Source: Pirellulaceae bacterium (GTDB lineage: Bacteria > Planctomycetota > Planctomycetia > Pirellulales > Pirellulaceae). Taken from it: a stretch of 64,000 nucleotides of DNA. The notes below the pieces were generated by a model. That model saw nothing but the letters and a program-made list of their open reading frames with translations, was not told the DNA's origin and ran no database searches. Positions 50,262-59,003 of this stretch are shown here, in pieces. The stretch covers positions 1 through 64,000 of the forward strand of contig JAGFJK010000275.1 in assembly GCA_024102795.1 (NCBI GenBank), read 5' to 3'. The translations under genes and the position numbers were made by a program. Numbering within the stretch: the stretch's first letter is position 1; each line of letters starts with the position of its first letter.

Positions 50262-52973
50262 ATGCGCGTCCGGTTGATCTTGGAGCCAGCGCCCGACAAG
50301 CGTCCGCTGGCGCCCCTGAGTTGGTTGCGATGTGTGTGCCTGTGCCTGGCATCGATGGCGATGGCGGCAAGCTGCTTCGCCGCCGTTGCCTGCGCCGCGG
50401 ATGACGAGCAGCCCGCGCCGCTGAGCTACGAGCGGCACGTGCGCCCGATTCTCAAGACGCATTGTTTCCATTGCCATGGCGAAGGCGACGAGCTGGCCGG
50501 CGGTCTGGACCTGCGCTTGCGGCGGACGCTGGTCCAGGGTGGCGATTCCGGGGCGGCCGTGCTGCCCGGTAGCGCCGACCAGAGTCTGCTGCTCGAACGG
50601 ATGCAGGCCGGCGACATGCCACCGGAAGAGGTCCAGATACGGCCCTCGCCCGCGGAGTTGGCGACGATTCGCCGCTGGATCGAGCAGGGAGCGGTCACGC
50701 TCCGTCCGGAGCCGGAGCGGATCGAGGGCGGTTGGTACGTCACGGAGGAAGAACGGCAGTACTGGGCGTTTCAGCCCGTTTGCCGCCCGGTCGCTCCCGC
50801 AGTCCAGGCGCTGGACCGCGTGCGGACGCCGATCGATCAGTTCATCTTGTCGCGGCTCGAACAGCAAGGATTGTCGTTCAGCGCCGAGGCCGATCGTCCG
50901 ACGCTGATTCGCCGCGCGTCGCTGGACTTGCTCGGCTTGTTGCCGTCGCCGGAGGATGTCGAGCGGTTTGTGGCGGACGAGTCGGATGATGCTTACGACC
51001 GGTTGCTCGACCGGCTGCTGGCCTCGCCCCATTACGGCCAGCGCTGGGGCCGCCACTGGCTGGACGTCGCCGGCTATGCCGATTCCGAAGGCGCGACCGA
51101 TGAAGATCCGCCGCGGCCCGATGCCCACAAGTACCGCGATTACGTGATCCGGGCGTTTTATGGCGACAAGCCGTTCGACCAGTTCCTGATGGAGCAGTTG
51201 GCGGGCGACGAACTGGTGCCGCGGCCCTGGAACAATCTCCGGCCGGAGGACATCGAGAAGCTGGTGGCGACCGGTTTCCTGCGGATGGCGCCCGACGGCA
51301 CGGCGGCGGCTGGCGCCGATCCGGCGCTGGCCAGGAACCAGGTGCTGGCCGACACGCTGCAGATCGTCAGTTCGGCCGTGCTGGGCCTGACCGTGGGTTG
51401 TGCCCAGTGTCACAATCATCGCTACGATCCGATTTCCCAGGCCGATTACTTCCGGCTGCGGGCGATTCTGGAGCCGGCCCTGGACTGCCGTAACTGGAAG
51501 GCGCCGCCGGCTCGCCGCATCTCGTTGTACACCGACGCCGACCGCCAGCGAGCGGCCGAGATCGAACAGCAGGCCAAGGAGATCGATACCGAGCGGGCCA
51601 AGAAGCAACAGGAGTATATCGAGCGGACGTTCGAGAAGGAGCTGGCCAAGCTGCCGGAAGAGTTGCGGGAGCCGGTGCGGGCAGCTCGCAATGCGCCGCC
51701 CAAGGAGCGTACGGCCGAGCAGACCCAGTTGCTCAAGGAACATCCCAGCGTCAACGTCACGGCCGGCTCACTGTACCTGTACGACCGCCAGGCTGCCGAC
51801 GAACTGAAGCAGTACGCGGACCGGGCGGCCGAGGTCCGAGCGGGCAAGCCGGTTGAGGAGTTCGTCCGGGCGCTGACCGAGCCGGTTGGCCAGACGCCGC
51901 CCGACACGTTCATCTTCTACCGCGGCGATCACCAGCAGCCTCGACAGCGCGTCGCGCCGGCCGAGCTGGACGTGCTGCGCATCGATCCGCTCAGCGAACT
52001 GCCCGAGAACGACGACGAATTGCCCACCACTGGCCGGCGGCTGGCGTACGCCCGGTGGCTGACCAGCGGCCGGCATCCGCTGACGGCGCGGGTGCTGGTG
52101 AACCGCGTCTGGGGACATCACTTCGGGCGCGGGATCGTCGAGACGCCCGGTGATTTCGGCGTCCTGGGCGTTCCGCCCACGCATCCCGAACTGCTGGACT
52201 GGTTGGCCGACGAACTGGTGCGCGGCGGCTGGAGCCTGAAGCGTCTGCACCGCACGATCATGCTTTCGTCGGTCTATCGCCAGGCTTCGCGGCGCACGCC
52301 GGAGCTGGACGCGGTGGACACGGACAACCGGCTGTACGGGCGGATGCCGGTCCGCCGGTTGGAAGCCGAAGTCATCCGCGACTTGATGCTGCAGGTCGCC
52401 GGGCAGTTGCAGACCAGGCTGGGCGGTCCGCCGGTCCCCGTGATGGCGGACCGCGTGGGCCAGTTCGTCCTGGGCATCGAGAACCTGAATGCGGGCCGGC
52501 CGGGCGAGGTGATTCCGCTGGGCGCCGACGAGTTTCGCCGCAGCGTGTACGTGCAGGTTCGTCGCAGCCGGCCACTGAGTGAACTGGAGGCGTTTGACGC
52601 TCCCGCGATGGAGCCCAACTGTGCTCAGAGGACCACGTCCACCGTGGCTCCCCAGTCGCTGCTGCTGATGAATGGCGAGCGGGTGATCGAGCTGTCGGCC
52701 CAGTTCGCGCGGCGCGTGGCGGCCGAAGCGGGGTCCGAACCGGAAGCTCGCCTGCGCCGCGCCTGGCAACTGGCCTGCGGCACGCCGCCGGACGCGCAGG
52801 TCGTGGAGCGCGGCCTGCGGTTCCTGGCCGCTCAGACCGAGTACTTCCAGCAGTTGCCCGCCGCGGGAGATTCCCAGGAAGCGCAGGCTGGGACACTCGC
52901 TCCCGATCTGGAAGCCTTGGCCGCCTTTTGTCACGCGCTGCTGAGTTCGAATCAGTTCCTGTACGTCGATTAG
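50262..52973 (+). CDS. PSCyt1 - DUF1549 - DUF1553 secreted cytochrome-type protein
   Basis: A 903-residue exported protein. The signal peptide (about 20-46) is followed by PSCyt1, a c-type cytochrome domain with CxxCH (HCFHCHGEG, near residue 69) and axial-Met region AGDMPPEEV. DUF1549 follows (about 185-420) with CAQCHNHRYDP. A Lys/Glu-rich coiled-coil segment comes next (about 420-500, EIEQQAKEIDTERAKKQQEY). DUF1553 completes the protein (about 600-870, HPLTARVLVNRVWGHHFGRG, APQSLLLMNGE). Compared with the protein at 710 it keeps the cytochrome domain and lacks LamG. The DUF1501 gene follows after 56 bp, so the pair is conserved. Confidence 0.93.
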   Translation: MRVRLILEPAPDKRPLAPLSWLRCVCLCLASMAMAASCFAAVACAADDEQPAPLSYERHVRPILKTHCFHCHGEGDELAGGLDLRLRRTLVQGGDSGAAVLPGSADQSLLLERMQAGDMPPEEVQIRPSPAELATIRRWIEQGAVTLRPEPERIEGGWYVTEEERQYWAFQPVCRPVAPAVQALDRVRTPIDQFILSRLEQQGLSFSAEADRPTLIRRASLDLLGLLPSPEDVERFVADESDDAYDRLLDRLLASPHYGQRWGRHWLDVAGYADSEGATDEDPPRPDAHKYRDYVIRAFYGDKPFDQFLMEQLAGDELVPRPWNNLRPEDIEKLVATGFLRMAPDGTAAAGADPALARNQVLADTLQIVSSAVLGLTVGCAQCHNHRYDPISQADYFRLRAILEPALDCRNWKAPPARRISLYTDADRQRAAEIEQQAKEIDTERAKKQQEYIERTFEKELAKLPEELREPVRAARNAPPKERTAEQTQLLKEHPSVNVTAGSLYLYDRQAADELKQYADRAAEVRAGKPVEEFVRALTEPVGQTPPDTFIFYRGDHQQPRQRVAPAELDVLRIDPLSELPENDDELPTTGRRLAYARWLTSGRHPLTARVLVNRVWGHHFGRGIVETPGDFGVLGVPPTHPELLDWLADELVRGGWSLKRLHRTIMLSSVYRQASRRTPELDAVDTDNRLYGRMPVRRLEAEVIRDLMLQVAGQLQTRLGGPPVPVMADRVGQFVLGIENLNAGRPGEVIPLGADEFRRSVYVQVRRSRPLSELEAFDAPAMEPNCAQRTTSTVAPQSLLLMNGERVIELSAQFARRVAAEAGSEPEARLRRAWQLACGTPPDAQVVERGLRFLAAQTEYFQQLPAAGDSQEAQAGTLAPDLEALAAFCHALLSSNQFLYVD

Positions 52974-53029
52974 CCGTACGGCGACGGTCAGAAAGCAATT
53001 TACGTGCATGAGCGAGGGACCGTAGAACC

Positions 53030-54478
53030 ATGAATAGCGACATCCGCCGTGCCACACGCCGCCACTTTCTCGCCGCGCAGGCCCTGGGCATGGGTGGCCT
53101 GGCGATGAGCTGGCTATTGCGCGAGCAGTCGTTGCGGGCGGCGCCGACTCGACCCGAACTGCAGCCGCGCCGGTATGACCTGGAGGCCAAGACTCCGGTT
53201 CATCCGCCCCGCGCCACGGCCATGATCTCGCTCTGGATGCAAGGCGGCCCCAGCCATCTGGACTTGTTCGATCCCAAGCCGGAACTGGACAAGCTGGACG
53301 GGCAGAAGTTTCCCGGCGAGGTGAAGTACGACAACGCGGCACAGGCCAGCGCCAAGGTAATGGCCAGCCCCTGGAAGTTCCAGCCGCGGGGCGAGTGCGG
53401 CATGGAGCTGTCCGAACTGCTGCCGCATCTTGGACGAGTGGCCGACGAGATCTGTCTGATCCGTTCGATGCGCACGGGCGTGAACAACCATGGGCAGTCG
53501 ATCCGCGCCTTGAATTCGGGCCTCGTGATCCCCGGACAGCCGGCGCTGGGCAGTTGGCTGGTTTACGGCCTGGGTTCCGAGAGCCGCGACCTGCCCGCCT
53601 ACGTGGCGCTGATCGATCCCGGTCAGTTGCCCGTGCTGGGCGTCGAGAACTGGCAGAACGGCTACTTGCCCTCGCTGTACCAGGGGACCGTGGTTCGACC
53701 GCGAGAGCCGCGGATCATGAATCTCGCGCCGCCGGCCCGCTTTCAAGGACCCGCGCAGCGGGAGTACCTGGCGCTGCTGCAGGAGTTGAACCAGCGCCAT
53801 CTGGCGGAGCATCCGGGCGAGCTGGACCTGGAAGCTCGCATCTCCAGCTTCGACCTGGCGGCGCGGATGCAGACGGCGGCCGCCGAGGCGTTGGACCTGT
53901 CCGGCGAGACCGCGGAGACTCGTCAACTGTACGGCCTGGACATCCCCGCCACGGCCGACTACGGGACGCGCTGCCTGATCGCGCGGCGGCTGGTGGAGCG
54001 CGGCGTGCGGTTCGTGCAGGTGTTCACGCAGAACCAGTTCTGGGACCACCACGGCAACATCCGCTCGGCGCTGCCGGCCGCTTGCCAGAAGGTGGATCAG
54101 CCGTCGGCCGCCCTGGTGCTGGACCTCAAGCGCCGCGGACTGCTCGACAGCACGCTGGTCCACTGGGGCGGCGAAATGGGCCGCCTGCCGGTGATTCAAA
54201 ACGACGCCGGGCCGGCCAAAGTGGGCCGGGATCACAACACCTACGGCTTCAGCACGTGGCTGGCCGGTGGCGGCGTCCGAGCGGGTTATGTGCACGGAGC
54301 GACGGACGAATTCGGCCATGAGGCGGTACGGGACGTGGTGAACCACTACGACTACCACGCCACGCTGCTGCACCTGTTCGGCCTGGACCGCGAGGGGCTG
54401 GCCTACGAACAGAACGGCCGGCAACGCCGTCTGATCGAAGGGGAGCAGGGCGAGGTTGTGCGAGGGATTCTGGCCTGA
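53030..54478 (+). CDS. DUF1501 family protein with Tat leader
   Basis: A 482-residue paralogue of the protein at 3843. A twin-arginine-like leader (RRATRRHFLAAQALGMGGLA) precedes the conserved ATAMISLWMQGGPSHLDLFD. NNHGQS, FWDHHGNIRSALPAACQKVD, LVHWGGEMGRLPV and GRDHNTYGFSTWLAGGG follow, with metal-ligand-like Asp/His clusters as in the alkaline phosphatase/sulfatase superfamily. It is in tandem with the PSCyt1 protein and a TIM-barrel gene, matching a common planctomycete arrangement of unknown biochemical purpose. Confidence 0.92.
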   Translation: MNSDIRRATRRHFLAAQALGMGGLAMSWLLREQSLRAAPTRPELQPRRYDLEAKTPVHPPRATAMISLWMQGGPSHLDLFDPKPELDKLDGQKFPGEVKYDNAAQASAKVMASPWKFQPRGECGMELSELLPHLGRVADEICLIRSMRTGVNNHGQSIRALNSGLVIPGQPALGSWLVYGLGSESRDLPAYVALIDPGQLPVLGVENWQNGYLPSLYQGTVVRPREPRIMNLAPPARFQGPAQREYLALLQELNQRHLAEHPGELDLEARISSFDLAARMQTAAAEALDLSGETAETRQLYGLDIPATADYGTRCLIARRLVERGVRFVQVFTQNQFWDHHGNIRSALPAACQKVDQPSAALVLDLKRRGLLDSTLVHWGGEMGRLPVIQNDAGPAKVGRDHNTYGFSTWLAGGGVRAGYVHGATDEFGHEAVRDVVNHYDYHATLLHLFGLDREGLAYEQNGRQRRLIEGEQGEVVRGILA

Positions 54479-54535
54479 GACAATGGGGGACGTAGTTTCC
54501 CGCTCGCTAGACGACGAATTCTCCTGGATGTTCCC

Positions 54536-55483
54536 ATGAATCAGCCTCCTTCGGACATGACCACGCAACCCTTCAATCGACGCACCTTGCTCGCTGCGAC
54601 CGCCGGCGCCGCAGTGGCCGCCGCCGCCACCGGCCACGGCTACGGCGCCAGCGCGAAGGCCGACGACAAGCCGGCCGCTCAGCGCGTGGTCCAGAACGGC
54701 CGCATCCACCAGTCGATCGTCCAGTGGTGTTTCAATCCTTACTGGGATGTGGAACAAACGATCAAGATTGCCGCCCAGTTGGGTTGCGGCAGCGTCGAAC
54801 TGATCGCTCCCCAGTATTTTCCACTGCTCAAGCAACACGGTCTGGTGTGCGCGATCGCGTCGGTCGATATGAGTCCGGATCCGCCGTTCGCCAAGGGCTT
54901 CAACAACCCCAAGTATCGGGAGAAGGTCCTGCAAGCCACCCGCGCCTCGATCGATGCGGCCGCCGAGTTTGGCTGGAAGAACGTGATCAGCTTCACGGGC
55001 ATGCGCGAGGAGATCCCGGACGACGTGGGAGCGGACAACTGCGTCGAGGGCTTCAAGCAGATCGTGGGCTACGCCGAGAAGAAAGGCGTGACGCTGTGCC
55101 TGGAGATGCTCAACAGCCGCGACGACTCGCACCCCATGAAAGGGCATCCGGGCTACCAGGGCGACCACACGGAGTACTGCATCGACATCATCAAGCGCGT
55201 CGGCTCGCCGCACCTCAAGCTGCTGTTCGACGTCTACCACGTGCAGATCATGGACGGCGACGTGATCCGCCGCATCCGCCAGCACAAGGACTACATCGGA
55301 CACGTGCACACGGCCGGAAATCCCGGCCGCGGCGAACTGGACGACGCGCAGGAAATCAACTACAAGCCGATCATGGAAGCCCTGGTGGAAGTGGGATACA
55401 AGGGCTTCGTGGGCCAGGAGTTCATCCCCACGCGCGATCCGCTGGCTGGCCTGAAGCAGGCCGTCGCGCTGTGCGACGTGTAG
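54536..55483 (+). CDS. Exported hydroxypyruvate isomerase-like TIM-barrel protein
   Basis: A 315-residue protein of the xylose-isomerase-like TIM barrel family (Hyi-type). A Tat-like leader (NRRTLLAATAGAAVAAAAT) is followed by IHQSIVQWCFNPYWDVEQTI. The barrel continues with VISFTGM, LCLEMLNSR (metal-ligand Glu), HLKLLFDVYHVQIMDGD (metal-ligand Asp with His), IGHVHTAGNPGRGELDD and GFVGQEFIP. All divalent-metal ligands of the family appear present. Export plus clustering with DUF1501 genes suggests processing of a periplasmic sugar or acid (inference). Confidence 0.88.
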   Translation: MNQPPSDMTTQPFNRRTLLAATAGAAVAAAATGHGYGASAKADDKPAAQRVVQNGRIHQSIVQWCFNPYWDVEQTIKIAAQLGCGSVELIAPQYFPLLKQHGLVCAIASVDMSPDPPFAKGFNNPKYREKVLQATRASIDAAAEFGWKNVISFTGMREEIPDDVGADNCVEGFKQIVGYAEKKGVTLCLEMLNSRDDSHPMKGHPGYQGDHTEYCIDIIKRVGSPHLKLLFDVYHVQIMDGDVIRRIRQHKDYIGHVHTAGNPGRGELDDAQEINYKPIMEALVEVGYKGFVGQEFIPTRDPLAGLKQAVALCDV

Positions 55484-55490
55484 CGCACCG

Positions 55491-55705
55491 AGTCGCCTTT
55501 CGCTCGGCGAAAGTAGTGCCCGATAGTCGCCTTTCGCTCCGCGAAAGTAGCGCCCGTTAGTCGCCTTTCGCTCCGCGAAAGTAGCGCTGACGCTGGGATC
55601 AGTTGTCCCCAGGGAGGCCTCACCTGGCGCCCGCTACTTTCGCGGAGCGAAAGGCGACTCTGTGCGGAGCGAAAGGCGACTCTGTGCGGAGCGAAAGGCG
55701 GCTAT
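55491..55705. repeat. Family A repeat array including a composite unit
   Basis: Three direct copies (about 55491, 55524, 55559) are followed by a 50-bp spacer with GTTGTCCCCAGGGAGGC, then an inverted copy (55632-55660) and two half copies. The segment 55557-55660 has the same layout and spacer pattern as 58828-58929. Confidence 0.9.
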
Positions 55706-58700
55706 CGGCCGCCGGATTCCAGATAGGCCAGCAGGTCCATGATCTCGTCGCGGTCGAGCGTGTTCAGCAGGCCGGCGGGCATTGGCGACACGGGCGACTC
55801 GGAGTGCCGTTCGATGTCACCTTTCAAAATCGTCGTCACTTGCTGGGGGCGCAGCAGGTCGGTGATTAGCTGCAACGATGGCGAACGAAAATCGCCGCCG
55901 GACAGGACGCGACCGACGATCACTCGCCCGTCCACCGTTTCGATTCGCGAGCTGCGATAGTTTTCGGCCACCACCAGCGATGGCAGCACCAGCGATTGCA
56001 GCAGATCGCGGCGACTGAAGCGGCTGCCGACCGAGGTCAGGTCGGGTCCGTTCGCCTGCCCCTGATCGCCCAGGCGATGGCAGCGGCTGCAGAGCGCGAC
56101 GCGAAACAGCTCGCGGCCTCGCGCCAGGTTCCGCGGCCCACGGTCCTTCATCACCAGCTCGGCCAGGTCGTCCATGGTCCATTCCCGCACTAGCCCTCGT
56201 TGCGGAAGCGCCTCCAGCGGATCGTCGGCAGTCGCGGGCGAATCGATCCAGGGTGCAAGCTGGCCGCGCTCCTGATCGTTGAGCGTCGCCAGTGCTTCTT
56301 CGCGGATCGTGCGCACGAATCCAGGCATGCCCTCGCCGCCCAGATAACCCTCCGCCTCGCGCAGCGCCTGCCAGTACGACTGCCGCCGCGCCAGAGTCCA
56401 GCCGGCGCGCACGTGGCGCAGCACAAACAGGTAGTGCATCCGTTCAGACTGTTCGGTGGCGGCCTCGAGCAGTTGCACGGTCGCTGGCAGCGCTTCGGCC
56501 GGCCGCAAACGCGCCAGCAGCATCGCCAGTTGCCGGTTGACTTCCGGCGAGCGATCGGGATATCCCGCCAGCAGCCGGTCAGCCAGGCGCTCACGTACAT
56601 TCGTGAATGAATCAGATTCGGGCGAGTCTTCCGTGCCCAGGCACAAGGAACAAGCGTGCAGAGCCGCCTGCTTCTGTCTGGCGGTGAAGCGGTCCAGCGG
56701 CAATTCGAGCATTCGCTGGAGCACGGCGATCCGGATCTCCTGCTGGCCGCAGCGGGCCAGCGCCAGCAGGCTGGTCACCGCGGCCCAGGGTCGTTGTTCC
56801 GCCAGTGCCCGGTCCCTCCAGAGCGCCAGCGGCACGTGTTCCAGGGCGATCCTGGCGGCGTAACGCAGCGCAGGGTCGGCCTGCTCCAGTTGCTCCCAGA
56901 TCAGTTCCAGCTCGGCGGCGTCCGCGCGTGCCTCATCCGCTGGCGGCCGGTGCAGCTCTTCCAGGCGATGCCGCATCGCACGCGCGTCGCGAGCTTGTGC
57001 GCGGCGGCGCGCCTGCTGTTCGGTCGGCCGCTCGGCGGCGATTTGCGGCCCGCGATAGCGCACGCGATACACGGCCGACTGCGTTGCCCGGCCACCCGTG
57101 ACGAAGTACATCGCTCCGTCGGGCCCGAACGCCAGGTCGGTCACATTCAGCGGACGCCCGCGCAGGAACGTCTCGGAGTGTCCCACATAGCTGGCACCCC
57201 GCGGTTCCAATCGCACCGCCAGGATGCGGCCGTACGCCCAGTCCAGGATGAACAGCGACTGGCGATACGGCGGCGGGAAACGGCTGTGCGTGCCAAACTG
57301 CACCGCGGTCGGCGAGCCCTTGCCGATATCCAAAGTCGGCGGCGCGTTGTCGGGATGGTCTGGAAAGTACGGGGGCCACTGTCCCGTGACGCCTCGCCAG
57401 CCGAAGTCGGCGCCGCTGACCAGGTGGTTCACGCGCGTGGGGCGATACCAGGGCGAACCCATATCGAACTCGGCGTCCGCGTCGTACGTGAACATCTCGC
57501 CGTCGGGATGGAAGTCGATCCCGAACGGATTCCGCAGGCCAGCGGCGACGATCTCCGGCCGGCCCCCGTCGGCGTCCAGCCGCAGCACGAAACCCTCCCG
57601 CGTCTGGGCGCCCTGGCGGTGCTCGCGCAGCGGCGACGTGCGGTCGGCAATGCCGCGCGGCAGGTCCACCGAGTCGCCGAAGATGCAGTACAGCCTCTGG
57701 TCGGGGCCCAGCACCAGGTCGTTGCGACCGTGGCCCACGCCGCCCGTCGTGGCCAGAAGTTGCCGCACATCCTCGAAACGCCCGTCGTCGTCCTGGTCCC
57801 GCAACCGGTAGAGTGCCTTCGAATTGTTCGCGCTGGCGTACAAGCTGCCGTGAGCGAACAGCAGCCCGCGGCATTCCTCCAACGACCTGTCGATTGCCTC
57901 GATGCTCGCCGGCCGAGAGCCATCGTCAGCGGGCAACGTCAATCGCAGCAGTCCGCGGTCCTCGCGGGCCAGGACCAGCCGGCCTTGGGGATCGAAAGCC
58001 ATGCTGACCCAGGAGCCTTCGTCGGGTCCCGCGGACCGCAGCAGTTCAATTTCAAAACCCGGCTGCACCAGAAAGCTCGAAGGATCGGTGCCCGGCGTGC
58101 CGCTTGCGGCCCGCTTCCACTGCGTATAGTCGTCGAACGGGCTGATGGCCGCTCCCGGCGACAGACTGCCCCAGGGATCCGCCGCCACCGCGCCCAGCGA
58201 GCGGGCCGCAGACCAACTCCGGTCGGTCTCGCCGGCCATCAACCAATCGGCCGCGGCGTCGCGAGCGGTATGCCAATCAGCATTCGAAACGATGGCAGTT
58301 GATTGCCCATCGTCCGCTCGCAGCTCCAAGTGGACGAACAACGCCGCCGGTCCACACGGGTCCTGGCAGCGGATGGCCAGTACATTCGAGCCTTCGTTCA
58401 GCCGCTGCGTGACGTCCAGGTCGAGCCGTCCGTCGAACGGTTCAAGCTGAGCGACCAGCGTGCCGTTCAAGTACACGTCCGCGCGGCAGAAGTCGGCGGC
58501 GGCCAGCAGGCGAGCGGCGGCGGGTCGGGCCGCCAAGGGAAACGAACGACGAAAGTATACCGGCAGCCGCGGCTGGGAATCCTCCGCCGCCCAGATCCAC
58601 TCGGCCGGTGTGCGGGCCTCTTCAGCCGCCACGGATCCGGCCCCCAGCAACGTGGCCAGGCACACCAGGGCGCCGTGCAAGCACAGTGTGGCGATGCGAC

Positions 58701-58737
58701 CCGGCAAGACGCCGGAAAACAAACGTAACCGCGGCAT
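55702..58737 (-). CDS. PVC-type heme-binding CxxCH protein with beta-propeller and HEAT segments
   Basis: A 1011-residue exported protein from ATG 58737; an upstream extension to 58893 translates a family A repeat and is rejected. The signal peptide (about 8-38) leads to a beta-sandwich (PAEWIWAAEDSQPRLPVYFR, as in GH2-like domains). A membrane-bound-dehydrogenase-type propeller follows (FLVQPGFEIELLRSAGPDEG, DLVLGPDQRLYCIFGDSV, NPFGIDFHPDGEMFTYDADA). Helical HEAT-like repeats come next, then a C-terminal c-type cytochrome with CSRCH near residue 880. Such proteins are attributed to electron transfer at the cell envelope; the substrate is unknown. Confidence 0.9.
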   Translation of the reverse strand: MPRLRLFSGVLPGRIATLCLHGALVCLATLLGAGSVAAEEARTPAEWIWAAEDSQPRLPVYFRRSFPLAARPAAARLLAAADFCRADVYLNGTLVAQLEPFDGRLDLDVTQRLNEGSNVLAIRCQDPCGPAALFVHLELRADDGQSTAIVSNADWHTARDAAADWLMAGETDRSWSAARSLGAVAADPWGSLSPGAAISPFDDYTQWKRAASGTPGTDPSSFLVQPGFEIELLRSAGPDEGSWVSMAFDPQGRLVLAREDRGLLRLTLPADDGSRPASIEAIDRSLEECRGLLFAHGSLYASANNSKALYRLRDQDDDGRFEDVRQLLATTGGVGHGRNDLVLGPDQRLYCIFGDSVDLPRGIADRTSPLREHRQGAQTREGFVLRLDADGGRPEIVAAGLRNPFGIDFHPDGEMFTYDADAEFDMGSPWYRPTRVNHLVSGADFGWRGVTGQWPPYFPDHPDNAPPTLDIGKGSPTAVQFGTHSRFPPPYRQSLFILDWAYGRILAVRLEPRGASYVGHSETFLRGRPLNVTDLAFGPDGAMYFVTGGRATQSAVYRVRYRGPQIAAERPTEQQARRRAQARDARAMRHRLEELHRPPADEARADAAELELIWEQLEQADPALRYAARIALEHVPLALWRDRALAEQRPWAAVTSLLALARCGQQEIRIAVLQRMLELPLDRFTARQKQAALHACSLCLGTEDSPESDSFTNVRERLADRLLAGYPDRSPEVNRQLAMLLARLRPAEALPATVQLLEAATEQSERMHYLFVLRHVRAGWTLARRQSYWQALREAEGYLGGEGMPGFVRTIREEALATLNDQERGQLAPWIDSPATADDPLEALPQRGLVREWTMDDLAELVMKDRGPRNLARGRELFRVALCSRCHRLGDQGQANGPDLTSVGSRFSRRDLLQSLVLPSLVVAENYRSSRIETVDGRVIVGRVLSGGDFRSPSLQLITDLLRPQQVTTILKGDIERHSESPVSPMPAGLLNTLDRDEIMDLLAYLESGGR

Positions 58738-58827
58738 GCGTGTGCCCTTGGAAGCGGGTCTCAAGTGGCCGGGCCAAGAGACCGAGCGAACTCGAACAGT
58801 GAAAGCCTGTCCGCCGATTGTACCACA

Positions 58828-58969
58828 TAGTCGCCTTTCGCTCCGCGAAAGTAGCGCTGATGCCGGAGTCAGGTGTCCCCTTGGAGGCATCACGTATCGT
58901 CCGCTACTTTCGCGGAGCGAAAGGCGACTATGCGGCGTCCGCTACTTTCGCGGAGCGAAAGGCGACTAT
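58828..58969. repeat. Family A repeats, composite unit plus one more copy
   Basis: A direct copy (58828-58857), a spacer with GGTGTCCCCTTGGAGGC, an inverted copy (58901-58929) and a second inverted copy (58940-58969) fill the gap between the PVC cytochrome and the giant gene. Confidence 0.9.
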
Positions 58970-59003
58970 GTGGCGCCCAACCGAGGCACTGACGCTTCCC
59001 AAG

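Noticed and set aside
58738-58893. N-terminal extension of the PVC cytochrome (52 extra residues)
   Set aside because: The extension is encoded by a family A repeat (LSRSERRL) and the signal peptide begins only at the later ATG 58737.
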